From contig NC_080541.1 in assembly GCF_028640845.1 (NCBI RefSeq), positions 178,972,502-179,036,501 of the forward strand: a DNA stretch of 64,000 nucleotides, read 5' to 3'. Source of the stretch: Ahaetulla prasina (Eukaryota; Chordata; Lepidosauria; Squamata; Colubridae). The notes beneath the pieces were generated by a model. That model ran no database searches and had not been told where the DNA came from. It saw nothing but the letters and a program-made list of their open reading frames with translations. A program made the position numbers and the translations under genes. Below, piece after piece: positions 32,966 to 45,699 of the stretch. The stretch's first letter is position 1. The number at the start of each line of letters is the position of its first letter.

Positions 32966-33140
32966 CAGTGCTTCTCAATTATTTTCTGTCATGCCCCTCT
33001 AGGAAGAAGAAAACATTTTTCGCGCCCCCCGCGCGACTGTAAATAGTATCATTATTAAAAAAAACGAGGTCAAACGCGCCCCCCTTTATGGAGTCTCGCG
33101 CCTCCCCTGGGGGGCGCGCCCCACTATTTGAGAAGCACTG
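32966..33140. mobile_element. CpG-rich hAT-like MITE with perfect 8-bp target duplication
   Basis: Ends are CAGTGCTTCTCAA and TTGAGAAGCACTG, with identical octamers TGCTAACC outside (32958-32965 and 33141-33148). The 175-bp interior is very CpG-rich (CGCGCCCCCCGCGCGAC, GGGGGGCGCGCCCC). The copy lies within or at the end of the type C SINE. Confidence 0.9.
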
Positions 33141-33990
33141 TGCTAACCTAACATTAAAGGAGCTTCAGGAATTTTCCAGAAAATATTGATGTTGTACTAG
33201 ATGTGACAATCATCTTCCATATTCTTCATGTCTGGGCTGTGGGGTAGGGTGGCAAGAAAAAACATCCAAGCCCGGCTACAATAACAAAAACCTATTATCA
33301 AGTCTGACAGAAGCATGTGGGAAAATATGCTATGGTCCTGATGAGATCAAGATTAAACTTTTTGGCCATAATTCCAAAAAGTATGTTTGGTGTAAAAACA
33401 CTACGCATCAGTGTTGTTTTTGTACACTGTACCCATAGTGTACACCGTGCTCACAGTGAAGCATGTGGGTGGCAGCATTATGCTTTGGGGCTGCTTTTCT
33501 TCAGCTGGAATAGACTTTAGTCAAGGTGGAGAGAATTAGGAACAGTTCCAAATATCAGTCAGTTTTGGCACAAAAACCTTCTGGGCTCTGCTAAAATGCT
33601 GAAGATGAAGAGGAATTTCACCTTTCAGTACGATAATAGCCCAAAGCATAGCTCCAAATCAACAAAAGAATGTCTTCCCCAGAAGATGATCCAAGGTCTG
33701 GAATGGCCCAGGCAGTGCCTGGACCTGAATCCAATTGAAAATCTCTAGGGTGACCTGAAGAGGGTTGTGCACAGCTGTCCTTGCAATCTGACTAATTGGA
33801 GCACTTTTGCAAAGAGTAGTAGGCAAAATTCCCAAGGCAAGATATGTGATGCTGATATGCTCCTATGCCAAAAGACCAAATGCTGTCATAAACTCAAAAG
33901 ATGCTTCAATAAAATATTAGTTTAAGGTACACTTATGCAACCATGTTATTGTAGGTGCTTAATTTTTTCCCCTCTAAATGGTTTTCAATT

Positions 33991-34246
33991 GAACAGCTTG
34001 TACCTATCTCTTCCCACTTATGGCTATATCCATGTTGCTTCTATCTTTATAACTTATGTTTTCATTGTTTCCTAGTATGATTTGATTTCTTATTAGTATC
34101 CTATAACTATCACTAATTGTTGTATCTTATGATTCTTGAGAATATATTTTATTTTTTCTTTATGTACACTGAGAGCCTATGCACCAAAGACAAATTTCTT
34201 GTGTGTCCAGTCACGCTTGGCCAATAAAGAATTCTATTCTATTCTA
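33991..34246 (+). mobile_element. Snake CR1 (L3-like) LINE 3' tail in Tc1
   Basis: It comprises a 3' UTR block TACCTATCTCTTCCCACTTATG, ATGTACACTGAGAGCCTATGC and GGCCAATAAAGAATTC with only about three ATTCT units. It is short and 5'-truncated, in the right part of the Tc1 element. Confidence 0.8.
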
Positions 34247-34331
34247 TATTAAAGGTGGAAAAAATCTGAAGTGATTTATCTTGGTCTGTTGTTTTTTACA
34301 TCTCACAAACTTGGCATTGAAACAGGGTGTA

Positions 34332-34756
34332 CAGGTAATCCTCAACTTACAAACACAATTGAGCCCAAAATTTCTGTTGCTAAGCAAGACAGTTAAGTGA
34401 GTTTTGCTCCATTTTATGACTTTTCTTGCCACAGTTAAGTGAATCACTGCAGTTGTTAAAATTAGTAACATGTTAAGTTAATCTGGCTTCCCCATTGACT
34501 TTGTCAGGTGACAAAAGGTGATCAGTTAACTCCAGGACACTACAACTTTACAAATTTAAATAATAAATAAATAAATAAATAAATAAACTGTTATAAATAT
34601 GAGTCGGTTGCCAAGTGTCTGAATTTTGTTCACATGACCGTTGGGATATTGCAACAGTCCTAAGTGTGCAAAACAGTCATAGGTCCCTATTTTCAGTGCC
34701 ACTGTAACTTAGAAACAGTTACTAAATGAATTGTTATAAGCTGAGGACTATCTATA
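34332..34756. mobile_element. Tigger/pogo-like MITE, copy 3, inside Tc1
   Basis: TA at 34330-34331 and 34757-34758 flank CAGGTAATCCTCAACTTAC and GCTGAGGACTATCTATA. The insertion point is 20 bases from the right end of the Tc1 element. An (AAAT)n microsatellite lies inside, at about 34557-34588. Confidence 0.8.
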
Positions 34757-34778
34757 TAGACTTTTTATATCCATTGTA

Positions 34779-37700
34779 CTTATATCTTATCGGTTTTAAC
34801 CTAAAAAGAATCAGCTCCTAGACAATAGGAAATATCTGTGCCTGTCATGCAATTTGGATAAACATTACCAACTGTAGCTGTTTTACAAATGCATTGGGCT
34901 GGAATTCCCAAGCTAACACTGCCACTGACCATATAGCTGAAATTCAACACAGGTCAATGGCTAGAAAAGTAAAATAGCCAGATCTAAGGTTCTATCCACT
35001 ATTATCCTTAATTAAAGATCATTTGCCTAAACTAGGAAAAGCATTATATACTGCATGAATACATGCTTCTAAATAAGAAGTATGAAGCATGTGAAATAGG
35101 CTTTCTACTCAGTGAAAGTAAGTTTTTCACACTGAACCAGCATAACAGATTAAATCTTGCATAATGTTGTATCCTTTTTATACTTATTTGCTGTGAATTT
35201 TTTAGAAAAAAGTGCCAAAGTTGACACTTTTCTATTTGAATATTTAATGCTTCCAATTGGGATCTGATGTACAGTTGTTTTCTTGTGTCATATGTGCTTT
35301 GTTTGCTTGGCTGGTTGCAACTGCTAACTTCCTAGCCATGTGAAGGAACTCACTGACCAATACAAAAACGTATTTACACACTAGCAGGTAGCAATCCCAT
35401 TGCTGCAACTGCATGTGGAAATAGTAGAATGTATTATTTTTATCTGACGGCAATATCAGTTAAAGGAATGCAGCCCTTCAGTCATTTATGGTGGTTTCTC
35501 ATATGTTCAACAGTTTCTTCTTTTCAGTTTCAGGCTGAGCTCCTTATCTTACTTGGCTCTTGGCTGCTATCTGGCTTGTTCAACATCCCAATGTGCAGCT
35601 CTATAATGACTGATGGCATTGATTATGAGTGCCTACCATTTGCATTTCCTTAAGACTGAATTATAATGATGCAAAATATTTGCTTACATCATTCCACTCC
35701 TCATTCCAGGCTTATCATTTGTTAAACAGCTTAAAAGTTGTTTATTTGCTGGTAAAAGCTCACTTTGAATGAGAATCTTCTCCTGAGGGGCAACAGAGGT
35801 AAAAACAAAGTACTGAAATGGATCCCAACATTAACAAAATCAGTTGACTAAACCCACCCAGAAAATACCTGATTCATCCACAGATTGTTTTACAAACATA
35901 TCAAGAAATATAATTGGTTCATCAGCCTTTTCAGTATAAACTTGTTCCTCTTTAATAAAAGAAGCAAGGGAAATAATCTTGATTCCAAGTATGCCAGTAT
36001 AGAGTGGTCATCAAGGAATTTATGTCAGCTGAAATTCTGCTCTAGTCTAATTGATCACTATGAAATTTGTGCTTAATTATGAATATTGCCACTTTTCCAT
36101 GCAGATACTGTAAAAAGCATTGTTTCAATTTGTCGAAGTGTGTTTCTATGATTGATGATATTGTAAGGATTGCATATATCTTTAGAATCACCAATTCCCA
36201 GTTTTCGTCAGAATGGGAAGAAAAACACAAGTCATCTGTTTTTCCTTCTATTTACTAATTGCCCAAGATGTCACCCACAGAATAAGGCAATTCTGAACAT
36301 TATTTTCTGCAATGTTTTAGCTCTAGAATGGTTCTTTAAATCAAATGAATGAAACACAGTACAACATGCACTGACATCTTCTTCCTGGCTCTTTCCTTCT
36401 TTTCAAATCTGCTGCATTCACTGGAAAGGTTAAATGTTTAATCAGTGGACATTTTCACCACTGTCCCATCATAATTTACCTTAGTCATCACTGCTTTCTA
36501 CAGAATTTAAATGCATATGATGATGCAGGATCATACTCAGATTTTCAGCCAATTGTGAGGCCTGTCTCTAAACAGAGTAGCTTGATATAAATATGTTGCT
36601 TAAGTATAAATAGGATGGAAATTTAAAATATAAAGTAAAATCAGTAGACGTAAGTTTACTCCAACCAGCATTATCGTTCTGATTCCATTTGCTAGATTGA
36701 CTGTGTTCAAACACGTCACTTGTTAGTTAGATTCAAACTCATTCTGATATAAAATAATTAACATAAAGAAGAAAAATGTTGTGAAAAAATAAGCATGACT
36801 GAGCGATAGTTATATCTAGGATTTTGATTACATTTCTGTGCAGTATCTCATACCAGTAAGTTATCAACGAACAAATGATATCCATACAAAATTCCTTTAC
36901 TATACTTAAGATCAAAGATTATCAGAGTGGAAGTATCCATTCTTTAAAGTGGCCTAGAACTTTGTTTTGTCAATGTTTATTAAATAATGTTACAAACTGT
37001 CCCTCTCCTCCTCATGATGCAATCTTTTGCTATGCTTAGAATCAAGGTACAAGAACGATGAAGTTGTATAATGCTTTGGATTTGATTTTAAAAAATATTT
37101 CAAAGCATGCAAGACCACAAAGATAGCAGCAGTCTGCAGTTGTTGTTGTTTTAAGTAGCCACCTTTTTCTATGACTGAACAATTCTGTGAAAAAGCATGG
37201 CTGGTTTTCATTTTCATGTGAAAGTTGTTTTTTGTAAATTGAATCCAAAGAACTGCAAATCCCAACATTCCTGAAAACATCAGCAAGAAAGGACTCTTAA
37301 TGTATGAAGTACAAGAAGAAATGATGCTGGCTGTTATTCTCCCATAATATGACACACCACTAATAGTGAATTGTTTAAAAATACATCAAGTTAAGTTTCT
37401 TTTTTCCTTTTCTTTTCCATACACTAAAAACTACTGATTGGTGCTATCAAGGATAGTTCCTAACTATGAATATAGGCCACACTGTTCATATGCGACCACA
37501 GAACTCTGTCACACCATGATGAGAAACACTTAGAAAAATTATTGGGAAAAAAAATTACCAAGTTTCATAAAAGACATATGATCTACTTTAGAATATAGTC
37601 CTCTTTTAACAGTCGCTTAACGACCATCATAATTTAAATGGACACCCTCCCCCAAAAGCTTATTTATGAACTGGTTCCGGAGTTCCAACACATACCGGTT

Positions 37701-37911
37701 ACAGCATTCTAGTCACACAATTCATGTTTTTTCCCTGATTTCTGGCCTTTTCCTATTCACATCTCCAAGGACTATGAGCAGGATTAGAGAGAAAACAAGG
37801 CTTTCTCCATCCCCTAAGGATCACTGCAGATTCTGGTTTTCTGTTACTATTAATAGTAAACTAGAAAACTGCTCCCCACTAATCAATCACATGGATAAAA
37901 TGGCCAGCAGG
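34779..37911. other. Gene-free stretch between convergent genes
   Basis: AT-rich, apparently unique sequence. Several open frames of 60-120 codons (around 35429-35653, 36990-37355) lack motifs and splice context. I recognise no repeat beyond short MITE-like scraps near 37610. Confidence 0.4.
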
Positions 37912-38275
37912 AAAATGCTTGTGGAGATTCTCAGTCATCCAGGTCATGGTTGTCCCAAAGGTGTTTTCCCAAAAGGAAACTGGATTTTCTTTTTTCCTTG
38001 AAGACATTTCACTTCTCATCCATGAAGCTTCCTCGGTTCTGACTGAATGGCAGGGAATGGAGCCATTCCCTTTTGAAAAGTACCTTTGGGATAACTGTGA
38101 CCTGGATGACTGAGAATCTCCATAACCATTTTTCCCACTGACCATATTATCAACGTGATTGAACCGAACCATTCCCTGCCATTTGATCAGAACTGAAGAA
38201 GCTTCTTGGATAAGAAGCAAAATGTCAAGGAAAAAACAAAGTTGACTTTTGAAAAGCATCTTTGGGATGCCAGTA
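37912..38275. repeat. Palindromic AAGCTTCTTCAG repeat, two copies in tandem
   Basis: 37912-38128 is a complete palindrome: GAGATTCTCAGTCATCCAGG at the left faces CCTGGATGACTGAGAATCTC at the right. A second half-copy (38150-38275) with GAAGAAGCTTCTTGG follows. Both contain a shared, inverted AATGGCAGGGAATGG block, so the pair is itself an inverted duplication. Confidence 0.6.
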
Positions 38276-39704
38276 GGAAAACAGATCCAAGGGTTTCTTG
38301 TGGTTTATAAGCTATGGGTTATTCCTCCTTGGAATGAAATATTTATCTATAAGACAAAAAACCTAAAAGGAGTGCTGGAGCAATTGATATTTATCAAATA
38401 CTTGGAACCGCTTCCTGAAGTTGGTAAGATTTAGGGCTACACATAAAAATATTTAAGATATGAGCGTTTCTATAATATGATGGCAAAGGATTTAATTCTT
38501 TTGAGGGTACACATAATATTCCAAATTTTTATCACCATTATAGACTTACATAATAGCATTTATTATCTATTTAAGTTTACTGATAATCTTTATACACTAA
38601 GTTGTAATTTATGTGCTTTTTCTTTACATGGAAGATTCTATAATCTGGTCATATGCAAACCAGAAGGGTCTAAACTCATGGTAAACTGAATAAATATGCA
38701 TGTACTCTAGTCTTACACACAAAAATTTTATGATTCATTGAACCACCCAGAATGCATCTTATTAACACAGTCACTTGAACTCAAACCCATGCTCTAACTA
38801 GGTAACAATCGGAGGCTATCCATAATCCTTTTGGATTCTGAGCTATTAATTTCTTAACTACTCCTTTCAAGTTGGGATACCACCATTAAATTACCTGGAT
38901 AAAAAAGAAAACAAGAGCTTGTCTCTTTGGTAGATATCATTAAATATCACCTTTGTAACTATATATATATCATGTAACTATATAATATATATTGAAAAAC
39001 GTAATAGTAAAATACAAAACTGAAAGTTGGTACTAAAGCTAAACTTCCCCAACTTGGTACATTCCAGATGTGCCCATCCTGACTGGGAATTCCAGCACAT
39101 CTGGAGAGCATCAGATTGTCCTAGGCAGAAATCCCATAAGTACTGATACCCACAACTAACTAGCTAACTCAGTATATCAAAAAGCTAAATTATTAGATGG
39201 CATTTATTAACCTGGGCTGGATCTAACGATGCTCTCCAATTATCCTCAATAAAATACATCAGAATCGTAATGATTGTAAGGACTTTTCATATTAAAAATA
39301 ATACTCAAGGCAAACTTAAATATTTTCCTTTTACTGAATAGCAACAGACTTATATATCGCTTCACAGTGCTTTACCCTCTCTAAGCAGTTTAGAGTCAAC
39401 ATATTGCCCCCAACAATCTGGGTCCTCAGAATAATATAGACAGCATATAGAATGGTGGTTCTTGATTAATTATAACTCTCTTCCAGCAAATATTTTACAG
39501 TGTTTTTTAATTTTAATTGAAGTGCAGCTTAACCATAACCCAGTATTGAATCACCCGGTTCTTCTATAAACGAAACAAATAACAAAACAGATCCCACCTC
39601 CCCCGCCCCATAACCTCCCCATGTGTCCTTGGTTTTAATGTCTGATCTTAACATTTTTTAATTGTATATATTACTATAAACCACCTAGTTATAAATAAAT
39701 TTCA

Positions 39705-39751
<47 letters not shown>

Positions 39752-41004
39752 AAGGATGCTATAAGACACCTTCTTGAAGTTTTAAATTCAATATTCTATC
39801 TTATGTAATAGATCAATAGAAATATTCATATAATGTTTTGTAACTTTACCAATTCTTAACATTGGTCCAAACCCCCCTTGGGTGCCACTGACCTTTATCT
39901 AATTCTAAGCAGGTGTTGATTGACTCCTGTGCCAACCGAAGCCTGTGCATAGGCTTTTAGCAATAAATTAATTTAGCCGAATCTTCATGTGTGAACCTGG
40001 TCTTTTGTGAAAAAATTATCCAATTTAATTAGGAATTAAATGGTCTCCAACACCTTGCTCCAGTCATGTAGAAGAATTTTCTGAAAAGCTTTCCAAAATT
40101 TTTGATAATATTTTGGTGGGTAGCAATATATTAATGGAATTCCTAATTTGGGGGATCTTTCTCCTTATAAATAAACATTGCATATCAGAAACTGCTGAAA
40201 TAGTGATGTTTTTTAAGTCCAGGGCATTTCATGTTTCAGTTGTGCTGCCATTCTACTGCCCCCAATCTCTGGGGGCAGTAGAGTGACATCTGTCACTAGA
40301 GGGTCCTGTCTGGTAGCATAGCACAGAAATACAATAACTGGTCTGCAATTATCCAAACCATTAGATAGTAGCACAGAGAGCAAGAAAAATATTAACTCTG
40401 ATGCTTGTTCAGATTTTTGCAGCCCAGATCTCTAAGTTTACTCTTTAATTTTGTAGCAAAACTTTTAACATTGTTTGGCATTTTCTTCACTATTTGTCCT
40501 CACACAAAAGAAAAAGATAATATCACCATTCACTGTAATAATTAAGCATTAATAGATTTAAAAAGGAAATAAAGATATATCCTCAAAATGATCTTTGTGC
40601 TCTCTGTGTCTTCCACTTCTAACAGCTAAGTCAAGTAGCTGTTAACACTGCCTTTTCAACCCAAAAGACATTTATCTTCTAAGATTAAAAAAAAAAAACC
40701 TCTTTTAGACTCAGCATGCCTACAGTTAGCTAAAATGATAAAGTAATGGTATGATAAAAAATTAGAATATACATTATCTCTTCTGCCACATTGCATCAAA
40801 ATGCTTTCTCTTTTAACCATTTAATCTGGAAAACAGAATGCTCTGAATCCTGTATTCAGTTTGTATTCACTTTCCCCAATTTGTAGTAGTATGCAATGTT
40901 TGGGTCTCCTGGATGCAGTTCCTGCTCAATGAGCAGGTAACAGCTGTGCCACAAAAGTTCTTGAACAGCTTCATCTGGCAAACTATCATTTCCTAGATTC
41001 AAAG
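38276..41004. other. Gene-free AT-rich stretch with small repeats
   Basis: It holds an imperfect hAT-like palindrome at about 39044-39135 (CTTCCCCAACTTGG, CCAGATGTG, CACATCTGG), a truncated type B SINE at about 39345-39430 and an (AAAT)n array at about 39705-39752. The rest is unassigned. Confidence 0.45.
39705..39752 (+). repeat. (AAAT)n microsatellite
   Basis: About twelve AAAT units at the end of an A-rich stretch with no clear element attached. Confidence 0.95.
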
Positions 41005-41135
41005 ATTCTCCAGATAGTCGTCCTAAAGGTGCTTTTTCAACTTTCTGGTTGCTTACTTACCAGAAAGTCCAGGTGCCTATTGAAAAAGCATCTTTGGGAC
41101 AAATATGATCTGGATGACTGAGAATCTCCATAAGA
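41005..41135. repeat. Palindromic repeat, short copy
   Basis: The ends GATTCTCCAGATAGTCGTCC and TCTGGATGACTGAGAATCTCC, and inner AGGTGCTTTTTCAA/TTGAAAAAGCATCT arms, fit the family at 37912. The centre carries CTTTCTGGTTGC facing CCAGAAAG. Confidence 0.55.
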
Positions 41136-41149
41136 CACTCTTCAGATAG

Positions 41150-41690
41150 TCATTCTTGACGTAGTCCTATCATAGCTTGATGTACAACGCATCTTACACG
41201 CGACTGCCTTTCAAGAACTCACTGGAATCTTCAGCTGGTGCAGTTAGTGATGGATATGCCCTTGTGCCCATGTAATACCTCTCTTTGCAAGCTACACTGG
41301 TTTCCAATCTGCTTCTGAGTGCAGTTCAGATGTTGATTATATCTACTTGGTAAGAGTTTGGATTACTTGAGAAACTACCTCTCTCCTATATCAGATATCA
41401 GCCTGGGCATTTCAACATGACAGGATTGAGGCATTCCAGGTTCCTTTGATTAAATAGTGTCCTCTAACAGGAGCCCAGAAGCATGACTTCTGTCACAGCA
41501 CCTGCCTACTAGAATAAGCCTTCCTCTGAGATCAAGGTGGAACTCACTCTGATGCTGTTCTGGATGGCCTTAAAAAATCTGGTTCTTTTTCCAGGTTCCA
41601 GGCTACAGTCATTGAACTCCTTTGCTTGGCATATACCATCTTTACTGTTTATTTTTATGTTAAGTTGAAATAAATAAATTAAAATACTGT
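41150..41690 (+). mobile_element. Decayed L2/CR1-group LINE, C-terminal region
   Basis: The plus strand keeps a broken LHWFPICF motif (expected LHWLPICFRAQFK) near 41308, a WNSL remnant near 41550 and a WMALKNLVLF-like end. These are the last blocks of the RT ORF in reptile LINEs related to 2885-3440. Many stops. Confidence 0.5.
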
Positions 41691-41750
41691 TCTCCATTCC
41701 AAAAACTGTGGCCCAGAAAATGAAAACTGAAATTGCTAATAGAAAATACA

Positions 41751-42170
41751 TAGAGCCAGTTAGATCTGATGATTAAGATGATGAACTAGGAACTGAGAAA
41801 CCTGAATTCTATTCCTGCCTCAGGCACAAGAACTGAGTAACGTTGAGCCAATAACAACTCTCAGTACTAGGAAGGAAGGAAGGGCAAACTATTCCTGAAA
41901 ATATTGCCTGGAAATTTTAAGGATGTATCTATGGAGTGACCACAAAACAAGGCTGACCCAAAGGCAAAAAAAACCCAACAACCCCAAATACATACAATAT
42001 AAGCCAACTGAGTGACTCTGGGCCAGTCCTTCTCTCAGCCCAACCTACCTCACAGGATTGTTATTGTGGGAAAAATAAAAGGAAGGAATATTATGTATGT
42101 TCACTGCCTTGATTTACTTAAAAGGTAATGGAGAGTGTGTAAAAAAATCTAATAATTAAATAAACTGCAA
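41751..42170 (+). mobile_element. tRNA-derived squamate SINE (type A), long copy
   Basis: The head AGAGCCAGTTAGATCTGATG is followed by CTGAATTCTATTCCTGCC. Then comes the body with GACTCTGGGCCAGTCC, CTCAGCCCAACCTACCTC and a GGATTGTTATTGTGGG block. It ends CTGCCTTGATTTACTTAAAA. About 130 bases in the middle look inserted or rearranged. Confidence 0.6.
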
Positions 42171-45100
42171 CCTGATATATTTTCCTAAATACTTCAGATT
42201 CATTCAGAAATGAAGATACCTTTATCAGTAAAAATTATCTAAAGTATATAACATATGATGGAAAGTAGAAATGAACATACACACAGCACACTGTGCAAGG
42301 TATCTTGGTAAGTACCACTGAATGCTTTTTACATCCCAAAGGTATAAAACGCATCCAGTGGTATTTGAATGTCTTGGTACATAGACGTGTTGTCAGTGGT
42401 ACATAGAAGCTTTAATGTCTTCTATTCCCTATTATTCTTTGAGTTAAAGCCCAATCATTACTGTCCTTAATAATCAAAGTCTGTCATCACCAGAACCTAC
42501 CAGCAGCAGACATTTACATTTGCCTTGTTTGAAGACTTAGCACCAAGATTTATCATTCAGGCTCCTGGGGACAGTAACTTAGTAAATAATGCACTTAGGG
42601 ATTTGCCTGAAATGTTCCACCTGTTCAATAAGCATGCAAATTTAATTTAAGAATATAAGCAAGGAATTTTCTTTTTTTCATACCATATTTTTAATTTGAT
42701 TCCAACCCCACCTGCCATACTAAATAGTGATTGGCTTTAACAGTTATGTATTCTCTGCTCAAATCAAATGTAATTGTGTAAATCTACACAGTTCCATTTC
42801 CTTCCTTCCTTCCTTTTTCTTTCTTTTCCTTCTCCCTCTCTTTTTCTCTTCTTTTTGCACATTTCAGTCTGGTTCACATGACATAAGAAATTGCCCAGGA
42901 TAAAAAAATCCAACTCTACAACCACGTGAGAGTGGTGAATGGATTTATACATTCTTCTCTTGAAATTATTCATCTACATTTTCACTGACATAACAGCTAG
43001 GCATTTTTTATGAAAGCAGAAATCTTTGGGATCTTGCTTTCTCACATACTTTCAAAAATTCCACCTGTAGATGGGATTATAGCATCCTCACTATGATGAA
43101 TACTTTATCATATATCAAATCCTATACTTTCATTATATGTGATAAACCTTTACACATAATGCAACTTTAAACTGGAGATAATTCTCCAGTTAGATCCAAA
43201 TTTAAATTATTTGACCAAAATAAATGAAATCAGTTTGATGCAAATTAATCAGGATAAAGACCCACTGATTTCAAAGGATTTTATCTAAACTATGATTAAG
43301 TCGGGAATCAAAGTATTTATAAAAATACTTTGTAAAGATATTTTTTTAAAATGCAAAGATATCCTTGAACCAAACCTCGTTCTATCCCAGTAACTGCAGA
43401 AACTACCCTAGTAATTGTATAGTTGAGCAACCATTACAGATATCATTATCTTCTGGGATGCTTTTTGAATTCCTGGTTTAGCCTGAAGCTCTATTTCCCC
43501 TATTTCCTGTTTAACTCCTGCCAATTAGCAGCCATACTTCCTGATCAATTAATTTTTATATGTTACAATCAGGAAGGCTCCCCACCCCCTCATCTAAGCA
43601 TATTTGGGATAAATCTTAGCTCCACTGTTAAATTAGTGCAGAAAAAATTAACATAATTTGCCAGTCTAAAAAAAAAAGACTATGGACACAAAATCAATCA
43701 TTGGACGATGTACACCAATCACAGAATGCCCGGATCTTTCCTTTTGCATGATCCCAAGAATGCCTGTAGAAGCATTTAACTCTAGCTAACCAGAGCAGGG
43801 ATCTCCAACCTTGTCAACTTTAAGACTTGTGGACTTTAACTCCCAGAGTACCTTAGCCAGCTAGAGATTCTGGCTGAATATCAATTATAAATATTTCTGA
43901 AACAAGCCAATTCAAAACACAAGCTTATGTAGTATAATTAATGCAAACATCAGAGCATTCAGTGACTAACTTCAATCAAACAAACTAAAAGCTATACAAA
44001 CCTATTTTCCTAAAGAATGTATAATAATCCCAAGGCTTCATAAAGTAATGCACATTACAATAAACCTTGGTTTATCATGACATTAAATGTAGTCAGAATA
44101 CCTATCTTTGTAGTCCATTATGTTGAAACATGAATTCTACAAGGATTTAATGCAAAGCTATTTTCCAAAATCTTCTTTAAGACTAGTACATTACAGTACA
44201 CAAGTCAGAAGAACAAAGAGTTAGGTTTGTTATATTCAGCTAGAAAAATGGAGAAATGTAAGGATTATGTACCATTGCAGAGTATGTCCTAATGAGGGGC
44301 AATATTTCATTTAAATTATTTGCCTTTTTTAATGAAATTCTTACTGTCTGAAATTTTAAAAATCTACAACCCTAATGTTTGGATTGGTAACTAAAAGCTG
44401 CCTTTAACTATACAAGTTATGTACAGTATTACCCAAAGTTAATAGTTTTTTCCATTTCATTGGTTTTAGTGGGATAATTTTCTTCTGATAAAATTGGTAA
44501 GATTTTCTAAAATTAGTATATTAAATGCTGTTTAATATTAAAACTGTGCTATTCCATTTCAGTTTTACAGAATACAATTTTAAGACAGTGCTCTAAGGAA
44601 ATGCAGTTTTATAAGTTTTCTCAGTCTGCTTTGAATGATTACACAGCTACGTCCATTTTTATATTCTTATGACATAGTCAAAGCCAACCTAAGCAGCATT
44701 TCATTCTTATGGAAAAAATAGTTACCTTTCAGATAAAGATGTCCCTCTAATCAGTCCAGAGGGGCTGACCAATCCTGTGAAGAAATAACTATTATGGAGC
44801 AACTATTAAAAGCATTTCCCAGCACCAAATGCATTGGAGTTATATACTGGGTTGAACAATAAAAAGGAAAATACATCAAATATTTTGATTTAATTGATCT
44901 GAAGAATCTTCTTCAGTTTGCTAACTCAACTGTATCATTCCCTCATCAGAAACTCTTTTAAGCTGCAATTCTATAGAGAAATATGTAGCAGTAAATTCCA
45001 TTTTACATGAATTATTTCTGAGTAGACAGGAGCAAGGCTGTTGTTAGGAATACAATTTTTTAGATTACAATCAGAGGATACTTAACCAAACCTTTTTATC

Positions 45101-45699
45101 TATTTATTAAAATTAGCTGCTTTCTTCCAATAAAGGATGCCTAATGGAACCTGTTACTTACCAATTGAGAACAATTCTAAAGTTTAGAATTATAACTATT
45201 TCTGTCAAGTAGTTTCTCTACTGATATCCCCTAGCATTCCATAAGCAGATTGATTGTATTTCTAGTCATATCTCAATCTAACTATTGAAAAAATTTGAAT
45301 TATCTAAAAACTGTCCTCTTCACATTCCACTGTCACTGTACAGAAGAAAGGGACCAATCAGAACATAAATATATTTCGTTATGTATGTACCCAGAAATAA
45401 ACATCCACCTTTTACGTTACTTTTCTTATGGAGAAAGGATAGCCTGGACCTAGTTAGAAATTACTGTGTTTGATACAAGCCTCTTGCTTCTGTAATTTAC
45501 GGAACAGAAATGTCACCATAAATGCTCAGCCCTCACAACTACTTACATTTAGAGTTCAGGAATCAATATGAAAGTGGCATTAGATGTTCAAATTAATACT
45601 TAATTGTACTAAACCTCATTGCATTGGGGGAGGGGGTACTGTAAAAATTAGTAATTTAAGAACTTGGAAGGCTATAATGAGCAAAGCCTTAAAAGCAGT
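42171..45699. other. Gene-free AT-rich stretch
   Basis: It contains a TTCC/TTTC pyrimidine tract at about 42798-42853 and half of a GATCTCCAACC-type MITE at about 43796-43875. Otherwise it is unique AT-rich sequence with no exon I can support. Confidence 0.4.

Larger units (their letters stand above)
31290..34776 (+). mobile_element. Tc1-like DNA transposon, host of a nest of insertions
   Basis: Terminal repeats CAGTGGATATAAAAAGCC and GACTTTTTATATCCATTG face inward and TA flanks both ends (31288-31289 and 34777-34778). Own sequence is at about 31290-31640, 32484-32740, 33149-33990, 34247-34331 and 34757-34776. The plus strand keeps broken transposase pieces: [33 protein letters not shown], and in another frame LDLNPIENL, which is the region of the last catalytic residue of Tc1 transposases. 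Stops and frameshifts show that it is dead. The remaining bases belong to six or more later insertions. Confidence 0.88.
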
